This document shows, in pieces, positions 1 through 8,729 of a stretch of DNA of 64,000 nucleotides. The number at the start of each line of letters is the position of its first letter. Positions within the stretch are counted from its first letter, which is position 1. The DNA lies in assembly GCF_000383575.1 (NCBI RefSeq), contig NZ_KB911579.1:4549424-4613423 (forward strand), written 5' to 3'. A model generated the notes under the pieces. It worked only from the letters and a program-made list of their open reading frames with translations. It was not told the DNA's origin and made no database searches. A program made the translations under genes and the position numbers. The DNA comes from Salinispora oceanensis. GTDB lineage: Bacteria > Actinomycetota > Actinomycetes > Mycobacteriales > Micromonosporaceae.

Positions 1-177
1 GTCCCGTTCGTCGAGCTTCACGCCCAACTCCTGCTGTACGACGAGACCGAGCTCCACCAGGAACAGGGAGTCCAGTTCCAGGTCCTCGAACGTGACGTCC
101 GGGCCGACCTCCTCCGGCTCGACCTCGAAGCGGGTGATCAAGATGTCGACAAAGCGGTCATAGGTGGTTGCGGTCAT
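1..177 (-). CDS. Acyl carrier protein, C-terminus cut off by the window edge
   Basis: Only the first 59 codons are present; the gene runs off the left edge. It begins with ATG at 175-177 on the minus strand, preceded by a GAGGAG ribosome-binding site just after the stop of the KASIII gene upstream (17-bp gap), so the two are probably co-transcribed and translated together. The translation has a short amphipathic helix, then LELDSLFLVEL, the phosphopantetheine attachment motif with its serine, followed by a helix-2-like stretch typical of ACPs. A stand-alone ACP next to a KASIII suggests a dedicated acyl-ACP for the neighbouring NRPS-PKS line; that role is inferred. It could also be a discrete peptidyl carrier protein. 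Confidence 0.85.
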   Translation of the reverse strand, partial: MTATTYDRFVDILITRFEVEPEEVGPDVTFEDLELDSLFLVELGLVVQQELGVKLDERD

Positions 178-194
178 GCGTGCGCTCCTCGTTC

Positions 195-1217
195 TCAAGG
201 ACTGGTCGCGGCCAGCCCCGGGTAGGTCAGTGACGGCCAGGTGAGGGCGACCGACCCCCAGGACAGTCCACCGCCGAAGGCGGTCAGCACCAGCCGGTCG
301 CCGGTGCGTAGGGAGCCCGCGGCGAGAGCGTCGGCGAGGGCCAGGGGGATCGACGCGGCTGCGGTGTTGCCGACGCGGGCGATGTTGCTGACCGCGCGGG
401 CCGGGTCGAGGCCGAGGTCCTCGGCTAGGCGGTGCAGGATGCGGCTGTTCGCCTGGTGGCTGACCAGGTGATCGAGATCCGCGGCGCGCCAGCCGGCGCG
501 GTTCAGTACGGTTCGGGTGGAGGCGGCCATCCGGAGCGCGGCGTGCCGAAACACCTCCCGGCCATCCATTGTGAAGTAGTGCTCCTCGGGTGGCACGGGC
601 TGACCGGAGAGCCGCTGCCGGGACCCACCGGCGGGTATCGCGATCAGCCCGCTGTGCTCGCCGTCGCTGCCCAGGTCGAAGGGGCCCACGCGGCCCGGCT
701 CGTCCGGGTCTCCGCTGGTCAGCACCACCGCCGCCGCGCCGTCGCCGAAGATCACGGCGGTGGTCCGGTCGAGCGGGTTGAGGATGCTGGAGAAGGTCTC
801 CGCCGCGATCACCAGGACCCGGTCCACGATGCCTGCCGCGATCATGCCCGCGGCGTTGGCCAGGGCGTAGACGAAGCCAGCGCAGACCGCCATAACGTCG
901 TAGGCGCCGACGTTACCCAGTCCGAGTCGCCAGGTGACCTCGGGCGCGATGCCCGGACAGGGGCGATCCGGTGTGGTGGTGGTGACCACCACGGCATCCA
1001 CCTCGGACAGCTCGGCGTGTGCCAGGGCCCGGGCACCGGCGCGGACGGCTAGATCGGAGGTGGCGGAGCCCGGCTCGGCGAGATATCGCTGGCCGATGCC
1101 GGTACGCAGCCTGATCCACTCGTCCGACGTGTTCAGCTCGGCGGGGAGGGCGCTGTTGGGCACGCGGCGTGGCGGCAGCCAGCTGCCGATTCCCCGAAGG
1201 ACCGCTACGCGGGTCAT
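195..1217 (-). CDS. 3-oxoacyl-ACP synthase III (KASIII/FabH-like)
   Basis: 340 aa, the normal length for FabH-type condensing enzymes. The Cys-His-Asn triad is visible: Cys112 in DVMAVCAG, His in VSHQAN and Asn in VGNTAAAS, plus the C-terminal GGGLSWG loop. Enzymes of this family condense an acyl-CoA with malonyl-ACP, or in secondary metabolism transfer acyl groups to small molecules or carrier proteins. I chose ATG 1217 because a strong AGGAGGAGG lies directly upstream; an in-frame extension to 1307 lacks a comparable site. The gene sits between a SARP regulator and an ACP, all on the minus strand, so a role in making or loading a starter or side-chain acyl unit for the NRPS-PKS cluster is plausible. 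A housekeeping FabH is less likely without other fab genes. Confidence 0.88.
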   Translation of the reverse strand: MTRVAVLRGIGSWLPPRRVPNSALPAELNTSDEWIRLRTGIGQRYLAEPGSATSDLAVRAGARALAHAELSEVDAVVVTTTTPDRPCPGIAPEVTWRLGLGNVGAYDVMAVCAGFVYALANAAGMIAAGIVDRVLVIAAETFSSILNPLDRTTAVIFGDGAAAVVLTSGDPDEPGRVGPFDLGSDGEHSGLIAIPAGGSRQRLSGQPVPPEEHYFTMDGREVFRHAALRMAASTRTVLNRAGWRAADLDHLVSHQANSRILHRLAEDLGLDPARAVSNIARVGNTAAASIPLALADALAAGSLRTGDRLVLTAFGGGLSWGSVALTWPSLTYPGLAATSP

Positions 1218-1223
1218 GCCGTT

Positions 1224-1232
1224 CCTCCTCCT
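1224..1232 (-). promoter_or_regulatory. Strong ribosome-binding site fixing the KASIII start
   Basis: AGGAGGAGG on the minus strand ends 6 nt before ATG 1217 and decides the start against the longer in-frame extension. Confidence 0.7.
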
Positions 1233-1343
1233 GCGCCGGTGTCGGCCGGTCGTGTCCGATCGCCGGTTCCGGTGGTCCCACCTTCCCGACGGAAGCTGAA
1301 AGTGCACTGACGCCGTACTGACGGGCGGGTCGGTCGGTGCCGT

Positions 1344-1371
1344 CTCAGCACCCGTGAGCTCCGTTGCTGAG
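1344..1371. repeat. 7-bp inverted repeat between SARP and KASIII genes
   Basis: CTCAGCA (1344-1350) and TGCTGAG (1365-1371) are exact inverted copies separated by 14 bp, in the 282-bp gap between the SARP stop and the KASIII start. It could be an operator or a weak hairpin; nothing in the sequence decides. Confidence 0.3.
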
Positions 1372-1499
1372 GCTGCGGAACCGCCAGCGGCTCACGGCGG
1401 GGCGGATAACGACCGGTGGTCGTGGCAGTGCCCTGCCGCGTCCGGTCTCGCCCCCAGCCGGCCCGCGCGTCGGCGGGGCTCGAGACCACGCGGCGCCGG

Positions 1500-2279
1500 T
1501 CAGGCAGCGGCCTCGAAGGCGCGCAGGGCGGGATCCCGGAGCAAAATCTCGAGGTACCGCTTCTGGAGCCGGTCACCGGGGTCGAGGCCGATGTCCCGGG
1601 TCAGACGCAGTCGGAGGCGGTGGTAGGCGTTCACCGCGTCGACCTGTCGCCCACACCGGTACAGCGCCACCATGAGTAGCTCGGTGAAGCGTTCCCGCAG
1701 TGGGTAGCGGGCGGTGAGCTCCTCCAACTCGGGCACCACGGTCCGGTCCTCGCCGAGGGCGAGGCGGGCGGCGATCAGATCCTCGTTCGCCATCAGTCGG
1801 TTCTCGTCCAGCCAGCAGGCGGCCGCCCGGCAGGCGGGGCCAGGGCCGGCGTCGAGCAGCGCCGGGCCGTGCCAGAGCCGCAAGGCCTCCTCCAGCAGCG
1901 CGACCGCCCGCCGTGGATTCTCCGCCCGGGTCGCGGCACCGAGAGCAGCCAACTGCCGGAACCGGTTGGAGTCCAGGGCCTCCGGGGGAAGGTCGAGCTG
2001 GTAGCAGGTGCCGATCGTCCGGATGAGTGATCCCCTCGCCCCATGATCGCGTCCGCCGTCAAGGAGCCGACGGAGTCGAGTGATGTGCGCCTGGAGGGCG
2101 TTGCGGGCGTTACCGATCGGCTGGTCGGGCCAGAGCTCGTCAACGAGCCGGTCCGAGGTCACGAGCCGGCCCGCGTCGAGGGCCAGCAGCGCGAGTGTCG
2201 TACGGACCTTCTCGCCTCGCACCGGCTGGCGACCGGCCTCGGTGATGATGGCGATCGGGCCGAGAACAGACAGTTGCAT
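1500..2279 (-). CDS. SARP-family transcriptional regulator
   Basis: 259 aa, typical of short Streptomyces antibiotic regulatory proteins: an N-terminal OmpR-type winged-helix DNA-binding domain (about residues 1-95, beginning QLSVLGP and containing RNALQAHITRLRRLL), then a bacterial transcriptional activation (BTAD) domain of TPR-like helices to the C-terminus, ending RDIGLDPGDRLQKRYLEIL. There is no ATPase domain. SARPs activate biosynthetic operons by binding direct repeats near the -35 region. The gene is divergent from the NRPS operon across a 484-bp gap that contains TCGAG repeats, so it is the likely pathway-specific activator. I chose ATG 2279 because the conserved family start follows it; an in-frame extension of 12 codons lacks support. 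Confidence 0.9.
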   Translation of the reverse strand: MQLSVLGPIAIITEAGRQPVRGEKVRTTLALLALDAGRLVTSDRLVDELWPDQPIGNARNALQAHITRLRRLLDGGRDHGARGSLIRTIGTCYQLDLPPEALDSNRFRQLAALGAATRAENPRRAVALLEEALRLWHGPALLDAGPGPACRAAACWLDENRLMANEDLIAARLALGEDRTVVPELEELTARYPLRERFTELLMVALYRCGRQVDAVNAYHRLRLRLTRDIGLDPGDRLQKRYLEILLRDPALRAFEAAA

Positions 2280-2763
2280 TTCGCCCCCGAGGGTGGTCGA
2301 TTCGCCGTGCCGCACCTGTCGACGGCGACGTGGCCAAGCGTTTCAGCAATGCCGCATCGAGATCTTTAAACAATTAAGCCAGTTTCGGCACAAGCGTTCT
2401 TGCGGGGTTGGTGGAAGTTTTACTTGACCCGGCGTCCGGTGTCAATGGAAGTGTCGGCAGGTGGGCGCGACGATGATATTGATAGACCGGACATAGAGGC
2501 TGTAAGGTGTGTATCGAGCGGTAGCTATCTGATCAGAATGACTCGTGCTACTCCGGCTCGGCAGGGCCGTGCTGGACGGGCGATTGGTTGGCGGATGTCT
2601 CCCTTCCGACCCGCAACCTCGGGTTTTCCCTAGTGCTGAAGCTGGTGTCGGTTGGCCTATGCTCGCTCCTGTCGGTGAACGGTTCGATCGCTTCTCGGGA
2701 ATTCGTATTTTCGAGTCGACTCGAGCTGGCTCCAGAGGCGATGACAAAGACGGAAGGTCTGCC
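2280..2763. other. Divergent intergenic region, SARP gene to NRPS operon
   Basis: 484 bp without a convincing gene. It is richer in A+T than its flanks, especially 2360-2560, as expected for a divergent promoter. Three TCGAG-containing sites occur (near 2357, 2515 and 2711-2725), matching the core of known SARP heptamers. I could not assign -35/-10 boxes with confidence. Confidence 0.6.
2711..2730. promoter_or_regulatory. Palindrome and TCGAG direct repeat before the NRPS operon
   Basis: 2711-2724 is a perfect 14-bp palindrome, TCGAGTCGACTCGA. The same site can be read as a TCGAG direct repeat with a 10-bp period (2711 and 2721), close to the 11-bp spacing of SARP boxes. It ends about 40 bp before ATG 2764, so it could be an operator or activator site for the NRPS operon. 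Function is inferred. Confidence 0.4.
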
Positions 2764-3639
2764 ATGGCAACCGGCTCGACGCCAACCCGTACTGTCGCAA
2801 AACCATTGCCAGACCATTTCATGGTGTTGCTGGACGGTGCCGCCTACGGCGAAGTGCGGTCGAATGACTTCCTCCACGACCACTTCGCCCGGGTCAAGGG
2901 AAAGAACGCAAACAGTTCCCTGGCCGGCCGGTACACGACGGTGGGTCTCGCCGGACGCGAGACCCTGCTGGAACTGTTCGGTGCCCCCGTGCCCGGTCCC
3001 CGGCCGGTGACCGGTGGACTCGTCTTCTCGTTCCCGCGGGTCGGCTCGGCGCTCGAGGCCCGGCGACTGCTCGCCGAGGAGTATGGGGTCAGCTCCCACC
3101 ACGAACTCGTCCGGCGAACCGAGCCGGGCAAACCCGACGGCCGCCCCTGGTACCACCTGGTCAGCGTCGACCTCGGCGCGGACAGCCCCGTCGTGCTCTT
3201 CCTCAACGAGGTGACCCCCGAGTACTACGCCACCCTCGGCGCCCGGCCCGGGCCCGACGGAGAGCTGAGCCGCGCCGCGTACCTCGACGGGGTGCTCGGA
3301 CCGTCGTCCGGCCCGGAGACGTTGATGGCCGACATCGCCGGCGCCACCCTACGGTTGCGCCCGGAACGCGTCCGGCGGGTGGCCACCGTGCTCGGCGCGC
3401 TCGGATACGCCCACGACAGCGACGGCGCTGACACCATGGTCCACGACGGCAGCCTCCGGTTACGGCTACGCCCGGACGACACCGCGGTTGAGGGGCTGAC
3501 CGAGGTCGAGGTCGCCCTCACCGCCACTGTGGACGCGGCTGAGCATCACTTCGGCGCGACCTGCCGGCTGGCTGTCGGGCCCGACGACCGGGCCCGGTGG
3601 AGCTTCACCCCGGTCGATCCCGCGGAGCTACGGCGGTGA
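2764..3639 (+). CDS. Unknown protein, DUF5829-like, first gene of the NRPS operon
   Basis: 291 aa, soluble, with no signal peptide or membrane segment. I cannot assign a function. The N-terminal HFMVLLDGAAYGEV region, the central LFLNEVTPEYY and the late AEHHFGATCRL resemble DUF5829/glyoxalase-fold proteins of actinomycetes; this is from memory and uncertain. It is the first gene of the operon and its TGA overlaps the GTG of the NRPS gene (GTGA), so it is translationally coupled and probably needed in the same pathway. A rare TTA leucine codon lies at 3460-3462. ATG 2764 is chosen because the homologous-looking part begins soon after; the long upstream extension to 2545 crosses the promoter region. 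Confidence 0.7.
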   Translation: MATGSTPTRTVAKPLPDHFMVLLDGAAYGEVRSNDFLHDHFARVKGKNANSSLAGRYTTVGLAGRETLLELFGAPVPGPRPVTGGLVFSFPRVGSALEARRLLAEEYGVSSHHELVRRTEPGKPDGRPWYHLVSVDLGADSPVVLFLNEVTPEYYATLGARPGPDGELSRAAYLDGVLGPSSGPETLMADIAGATLRLRPERVRRVATVLGALGYAHDSDGADTMVHDGSLRLRLRPDDTAVEGLTEVEVALTATVDAAEHHFGATCRLAVGPDDRARWSFTPVDPAELRR

Positions 3640-6600
3640 GCGGCCTCGACGGCACCGCCGACCGTGACCTGTCGGGCGCCACCGGACACGTGCCCAGCCA
3701 CCGCCGGCTCCTCGCCGCAGCCCGGAGCACGCCGGAGGCGGTGGCGCTGGAGTACCGCGACGAGCGGGTCAGCTACGCCGACCTGGACCGGCGCTCAGCG
3801 CGGCTGGCTGTGCTGCTGAGCCGACAGGGGGTGGGCCGCGGCAGCGTCGTGGCGGTGGCGCTCGAGCGCTCACCCGAGCTGGTGGTGACGATCCTCGGGG
3901 TGCTCCGGGCCGGAGCGGTCTGGGTGCCGTTGGATCCGGCGTACCCGGCCGAGCGGTTGGCGCACATGGTGACCGACTCCGGCGCGCGGGCGTTGGTCGC
4001 CACGGCGGCCACGGCCGCCGCGCTGCCGCCCACCGCGGCGATCCGGCTGGACCCGGGGGCCGGCGCCGACGGGACGCCGCCGGACCCGGCCACCGGCCCG
4101 GACGACCTGGCCTACCTGATCTACACCTCCGGCTCCACCGGACGCCCCAAGGGTGCCTTGCTCACCGACGGCGGTCTGGCCAACCTGTGCCGGGCACAGG
4201 CCGAGTTGCTCGCCGTCCCGCGGCAGGCCCGGGTGCTCCAGTTCGCACCCGCCAGCTTCGACGCCTCCGTCTTCGAGCTGGCCATGGCGCTGGCCGCCGG
4301 GGCGACACTGGTGCTCACCCCACGGCCGGCCATCGCACCCGGCCCCGACCTGGCCGCCACCCTCCGCGAGCTGCGGATCACCCACGTCACGCTGCCACCT
4401 TCGGTGCTCGCCACCCTCCCGGCCGGCGAGGAACTGCCCGACCTGCGAATGTTGGTGAGCGCGGGGGAGCCGTTGCCGGTGGCGCTGGCCCGTCGGTGGG
4501 CACCGGGCCGCATCATGATCAACGCTTACGGCCCCACGGAGACAACCGTCTGGGCGACCGCCACCACGGTCTCCCCCAAGGACAGTCGACCCGGCATCGG
4601 AACGGCGATCCACGGCGTGTCCGTGCACGTCGTGGATGCGCACCTGCGGCCGGTGCCCGACGGGGAGCCGGGCGAACTACTCATCGGCGGGGCCGGGGTG
4701 GCCCGGGGATACCACGGGGCGCCCACCCTGACCGCCGAACGGTTCGTGCCCGACCCGTTCACCGGCTTGCCCGGCGCGCGCCTCTACCGCTCCGGCGACC
4801 TGGTCCGGCGTGCCCCGGACGGCGGGCTGACCTTCCTGGGCCGCCTCGACGACCAGGTCAAGCTGCGTGGCTTCCGGATCGAGCCGGACGAGGTCACCGC
4901 CGTGCTCCGGGAACATCCGGCGGTCCGGGACGCGGCCGTGGTGGTCCGTGACGACGCCGGCGGCCCCCGCCTGGTGGCGTACGCCGTCGGCGACGAGCCA
5001 CGACCGGAGCCGCTGGTCGCATACCTCGCCGCCCGGCTGCCGGCGTACCTGGTGCCCTCAGCCGTGGTGGCGCTGGATGAGCTGCCGTTGACTCCCAGCG
5101 GCAAGGTGGACCGGGCCGCGTTGCCCACGCCCGACCGGAGCAGCGCCGGTATCACCACCCATCGGGTGGCTCCCCGCTCCGCCACCGAGACCACCCTGGC
5201 CGCCCTGGTCGGGGAGCTGCTGGGGCTCGGCGAGGTCGGGGTGACCGACGACTTCTTCGCGCTTGGCGGGCACTCGCTGCTGGCCGGGCGGCTGGTCGCG
5301 CGGATCCGAGCCGAGCTGGGACGCGAGGTGCCGCTGTCGGCTTTTCACCGCGCACCCACCGTCGAGGCGCTCGCCGAACTGGTGGACGCGGGCGAGCCGC
5401 CCGGACTTCCGCCGCTGGTGCCCACCGACCGCACCCGCCCCCTCCCATTGGCGTACCCACAGGAGCGGATCTGGTACCTGGAGCAGCTGTCGCCGGGCAA
5501 CCGGGCCTACCACGCCCAGGCGACCCTGCGGCTGCGCGGTCCGCTGGATCAGGACGTGCTGCGGGCCGCGTTGAACGAGCTGGTCCGCCGGCACGAGATC
5601 CTGCGTACCGCCTTCGTGGATGAGGGCGCCGGCCCGGAGCAGCGGATACATCCGCCCCTGCCGGTGAAGCTGCCGGTGACCGACCTGTCGCACCTGCCTT
5701 CGGCGCAACGGGAGGAGGTGGCGGAGCGGCAGGTGGCCAGGTTCCTCACGGAGCCGTTCGCCCTGCGCCATCCACCGCTGGTCCGATGGGCGCTCATTCG
5801 CCACGACCAGGACGACCACACCCTGGTCCACGTCGAACATCACCTCGTCCACGACGGCTGGTCGTACGCGGTCTTCCTGGACGAGTTGGGCGTCGTGTAC
5901 GCCGCGCTGGCGCAGGGCCGCCCGGTGCCCCTGCCCGGGCCCCCACAGTACGCCGACTTCGCCCGGTGGCAGCGCTCCTGGCTGCGGGACGAGGTGCTGG
6001 ACCGGCAGGTGGAGCGTTGGGCGGCGGAGCTGGCCGGAGCTCCCGCGGCGTTGGCTTTGCCGACCGACCGACCGCGGCCGTCGGTGCAGAGCTTCGCCGG
6101 CGACGCGTTCCGGGTGGACCTGCGCGTCGACCTGTGCCGACGGTTGCGCCGGTTCAGCCGCGAGCACGGAGTCACCCTCTACCCGACCATGCTCGCCGGT
6201 TTCGCCGCCCTGCTGTCCCGCCACAGTGGGCAGGAGGACCTGGTCATCGGTAGCGGGGTGGCCAACCGGCGGATCGCCGCGATTGAGCGGATGCTGGGCA
6301 TGGTCGTCAACACCCTGCCGCTGCGGATCGATCTGAGTGGCCGCCCCGGATTCGCGGAACTGGTCCGCCGAACCCACGACATGGCGGCCCGGATGTACGA
6401 GTGGCAGGACGTCCCGTTCGACCGGCTCGTCCGGCGGCTGGCGCCGGAGCGGGACCTGTCGCGTAACCCCCTGTTCCAGGTGATGTTCAGCTTCCACGAC
6501 TCGGCGCTGCCGCCGCCCCGGTTCGCCGGGCTCACCGGCACCGTGCTGGAACGGCACAACGGTTCGGCCAAGACCGACCTCAACATCGTGGTGCTGCCCC

Positions 6601-8729
6601 GCGACGAGCAGCTGGCCGGTCACGGCCCGCGGGACGACGCTGCCCCCATCACCCTGATCTGGGAGTACGCCACCGACCTGTTCGACGCCGACACGATCCG
6701 TACGTTGGTCGACCGCTACCAGCGGCTGTTGGCGGCGGCGATGGCCGCGCCGGACCGGCCGGTGGGACAAACGCCGCTGCTCACCGCCGAGGAGACGGAC
6801 CGGCTACTCACCGCCGGCCGCGGGACCCGGACCGCGTTCGGGGCGGACCGCAGCATCCCGGAGGTCTTCGCCGACCAGGTCGCCGCTCGCCCGAACGCGC
6901 CCGCCCTGACCGACGGCGAGACCACCCTGACCTACGCCGAGCTGGACACCCGCGCGGAGAAGCTGGCCCGTCGCCTGCGCGACCGCGGGGTCGGGCGCGA
7001 CACACCGGTGGGTGTCCTCCTGGAGCGGGGCCCCGAACTGGTGACCGTCCTGCTGGCGGTGCTCAAGGCCGGCGGCGGGTACGTTCCCCTCGATCCCGGC
7101 TACCCGGTGGGCCGGCTGGGCTGGATGTTGGCCGACTGCGGGGCAGCGGTGGTGGTGTCCCGGCGGGCGTTGGCCAGCCGACTGCCCGACTCGGCCCGGG
7201 CCGACCTGGTGCTGCTCGACCGGGTCGACGAGCCGGCGGAGGCGTCGAGGCGGCCGGCGGCCGTGCCGACGAGCCTGGCGTACGTGCTCTACACCTCCGG
7301 TTCCACCGGGCGGCCCAAGGGCGTGATGGTGGACCACCGGGCCGTGCTGCGGCTGGTGCGGGCCACCGACTACGTGCGGTTCGGGCCGGGGGAGCGGTTC
7401 GCGCAGGTCGCCGATGCGTCGTTCGACGCGTTGACCTTCGAACTGTGGGGCGCACTGCTGCACGGCGGGACGGTCTGCGTGGTGCCGAAGGAGGCGATGC
7501 TCACTGCCGGAGGGCTCGGCGAGTGGCTGCGTCGGTACGGCGTAACCAGCATGTTCCTCACCTCGGCGCTGTTCAACGAGGCGATGGCCACCCACCCGGA
7601 CAGCTTCGCCGGGGTGACGAACCTGCTCGTTGGAGGGGAGGCGCTCCACGCCGAGCGGGTCCGGCGGCTACTGCGCTCGTCCGCGCGGCCCCGGCGAGTG
7701 CTCAACGGGTACGGACCGACCGAGACGACGACCTTCGCCGTCGTGGGCGAGATCGACGACGTGCCCGACGAGGCGACCACCGTCCCGATCGGACGCCCCA
7801 TCGCCAACACCACCGCGTACGTGCTGGACCGGCACCTCGCACTGGTGCCCACGGGCGTGACCGGGGAGCTGTACCTGGGCGGCCCGGGGGTGGCCCGTGG
7901 GTACGTCGACCGGCCCGGTCTGACCGCGGAGCGTTTCGTGCCAGACCCGTTCGCCGGTGCCGGCAGCCGGCTCTATCGCACCGGGGACCTGGTTCGCTGG
8001 CGGCCCGACGGCAGGCTGGACTTCCTCGGCCGGGCGGACGACCAGGTCAAGATCCGGGGATTCCGGATCGAGCCGGGTGAGGTGGAGGCGGCCCTGGTGA
8101 ACCACCCGGCGGTGGCCGGTGCGGTGGCGACCGTGGTCGGCGACGGCGGTGGCCAGCGGCTGGTGGCCTTCGTGACGGCGGCGGGCGCGGCCCCGTCCCC
8201 GGCAGCGCTGCGCGAATTCCTCGCTGAGCGACTGCCGCCGTACCTGGTGCCAGCGCGCATCGTCGCGCTGCCGGCGCTGCCGCTCAACGCGCACGGCAAG
8301 GTGGACCGCGCGGCGCTCCCGGTTGCCGAGCTGGGCCACGCCGCCACCGTCGCCGACAGCACCCCGCCGACCGGGCCGACAGAGCAGTCGATCGCGCAGC
8401 TCAGCGCCGCCCTGCTCGGAGTGGAGCGGGTGGGCCGCCACGACGACTTCTTCGCCCTCGGCGGGCACTCGCTGCTGGCCATGCGCCTGGTCACCTTGAC
8501 CAACCAGGAGTTCGGCCGAGGCGTGCCACTGCGTGCCTTCCTGGAGCGACCCACCGTCGCCCACCTCGCGTCGGTGGTCGACGCGGCGGACCGGTTGCGG
8601 ACGGCGGCCCCGGAGATCCGGCAGTCCGCCCCGCGCGCCGCGCAACACCTGCTCGACAAGGTCGATGAACTCTCCGACGAGCAGGTGGAACGCCTGCTCG
8701 CCGACTTGGCGGAAGGCGAGGCGAACTGA
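3636..8729 (+). CDS. Non-ribosomal peptide synthetase, A-T-C-A-T
   Basis: 1697 aa, starting at GTG 3636, which overlaps the upstream TGA. Domains by residue: A1 about 18-495 (core motif YTSGSTGRPKG), T1 about 505-580 (serine in GGHSL near 545), C about 605-1040 (active site HHLVHDG near 735), A2 about 1073-1560, T2 about 1575-1650 (GGHSL near 1611). No TE and no epimerisation domain. Aligning to GrsA by eye, the A1 pocket reads D-A-F-T-V-A-A-V-W-K, close to Phe/Tyr-type aromatic codes. A2 reads D-A-F-F-L-G-G-T-F-K, close to Val/Ile codes. A leading A-T with no C domain marks it as the initiating module. The stop overlaps the next start by one base (TGATG). Confidence 0.95.
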   Translation: MSGLDGTADRDLSGATGHVPSHRRLLAAARSTPEAVALEYRDERVSYADLDRRSARLAVLLSRQGVGRGSVVAVALERSPELVVTILGVLRAGAVWVPLDPAYPAERLAHMVTDSGARALVATAATAAALPPTAAIRLDPGAGADGTPPDPATGPDDLAYLIYTSGSTGRPKGALLTDGGLANLCRAQAELLAVPRQARVLQFAPASFDASVFELAMALAAGATLVLTPRPAIAPGPDLAATLRELRITHVTLPPSVLATLPAGEELPDLRMLVSAGEPLPVALARRWAPGRIMINAYGPTETTVWATATTVSPKDSRPGIGTAIHGVSVHVVDAHLRPVPDGEPGELLIGGAGVARGYHGAPTLTAERFVPDPFTGLPGARLYRSGDLVRRAPDGGLTFLGRLDDQVKLRGFRIEPDEVTAVLREHPAVRDAAVVVRDDAGGPRLVAYAVGDEPRPEPLVAYLAARLPAYLVPSAVVALDELPLTPSGKVDRAALPTPDRSSAGITTHRVAPRSATETTLAALVGELLGLGEVGVTDDFFALGGHSLLAGRLVARIRAELGREVPLSAFHRAPTVEALAELVDAGEPPGLPPLVPTDRTRPLPLAYPQERIWYLEQLSPGNRAYHAQATLRLRGPLDQDVLRAALNELVRRHEILRTAFVDEGAGPEQRIHPPLPVKLPVTDLSHLPSAQREEVAERQVARFLTEPFALRHPPLVRWALIRHDQDDHTLVHVEHHLVHDGWSYAVFLDELGVVYAALAQGRPVPLPGPPQYADFARWQRSWLRDEVLDRQVERWAAELAGAPAALALPTDRPRPSVQSFAGDAFRVDLRVDLCRRLRRFSREHGVTLYPTMLAGFAALLSRHSGQEDLVIGSGVANRRIAAIERMLGMVVNTLPLRIDLSGRPGFAELVRRTHDMAARMYEWQDVPFDRLVRRLAPERDLSRNPLFQVMFSFHDSALPPPRFAGLTGTVLERHNGSAKTDLNIVVLPRDEQLAGHGPRDDAAPITLIWEYATDLFDADTIRTLVDRYQRLLAAAMAAPDRPVGQTPLLTAEETDRLLTAGRGTRTAFGADRSIPEVFADQVAARPNAPALTDGETTLTYAELDTRAEKLARRLRDRGVGRDTPVGVLLERGPELVTVLLAVLKAGGGYVPLDPGYPVGRLGWMLADCGAAVVVSRRALASRLPDSARADLVLLDRVDEPAEASRRPAAVPTSLAYVLYTSGSTGRPKGVMVDHRAVLRLVRATDYVRFGPGERFAQVADASFDALTFELWGALLHGGTVCVVPKEAMLTAGGLGEWLRRYGVTSMFLTSALFNEAMATHPDSFAGVTNLLVGGEALHAERVRRLLRSSARPRRVLNGYGPTETTTFAVVGEIDDVPDEATTVPIGRPIANTTAYVLDRHLALVPTGVTGELYLGGPGVARGYVDRPGLTAERFVPDPFAGAGSRLYRTGDLVRWRPDGRLDFLGRADDQVKIRGFRIEPGEVEAALVNHPAVAGAVATVVGDGGGQRLVAFVTAAGAAPSPAALREFLAERLPPYLVPARIVALPALPLNAHGKVDRAALPVAELGHAATVADSTPPTGPTEQSIAQLSAALLGVERVGRHDDFFALGGHSLLAMRLVTLTNQEFGRGVPLRAFLERPTVAHLASVVDAADRLRTAAPEIRQSAPRAAQHLLDKVDELSDEQVERLLADLAEGEAN

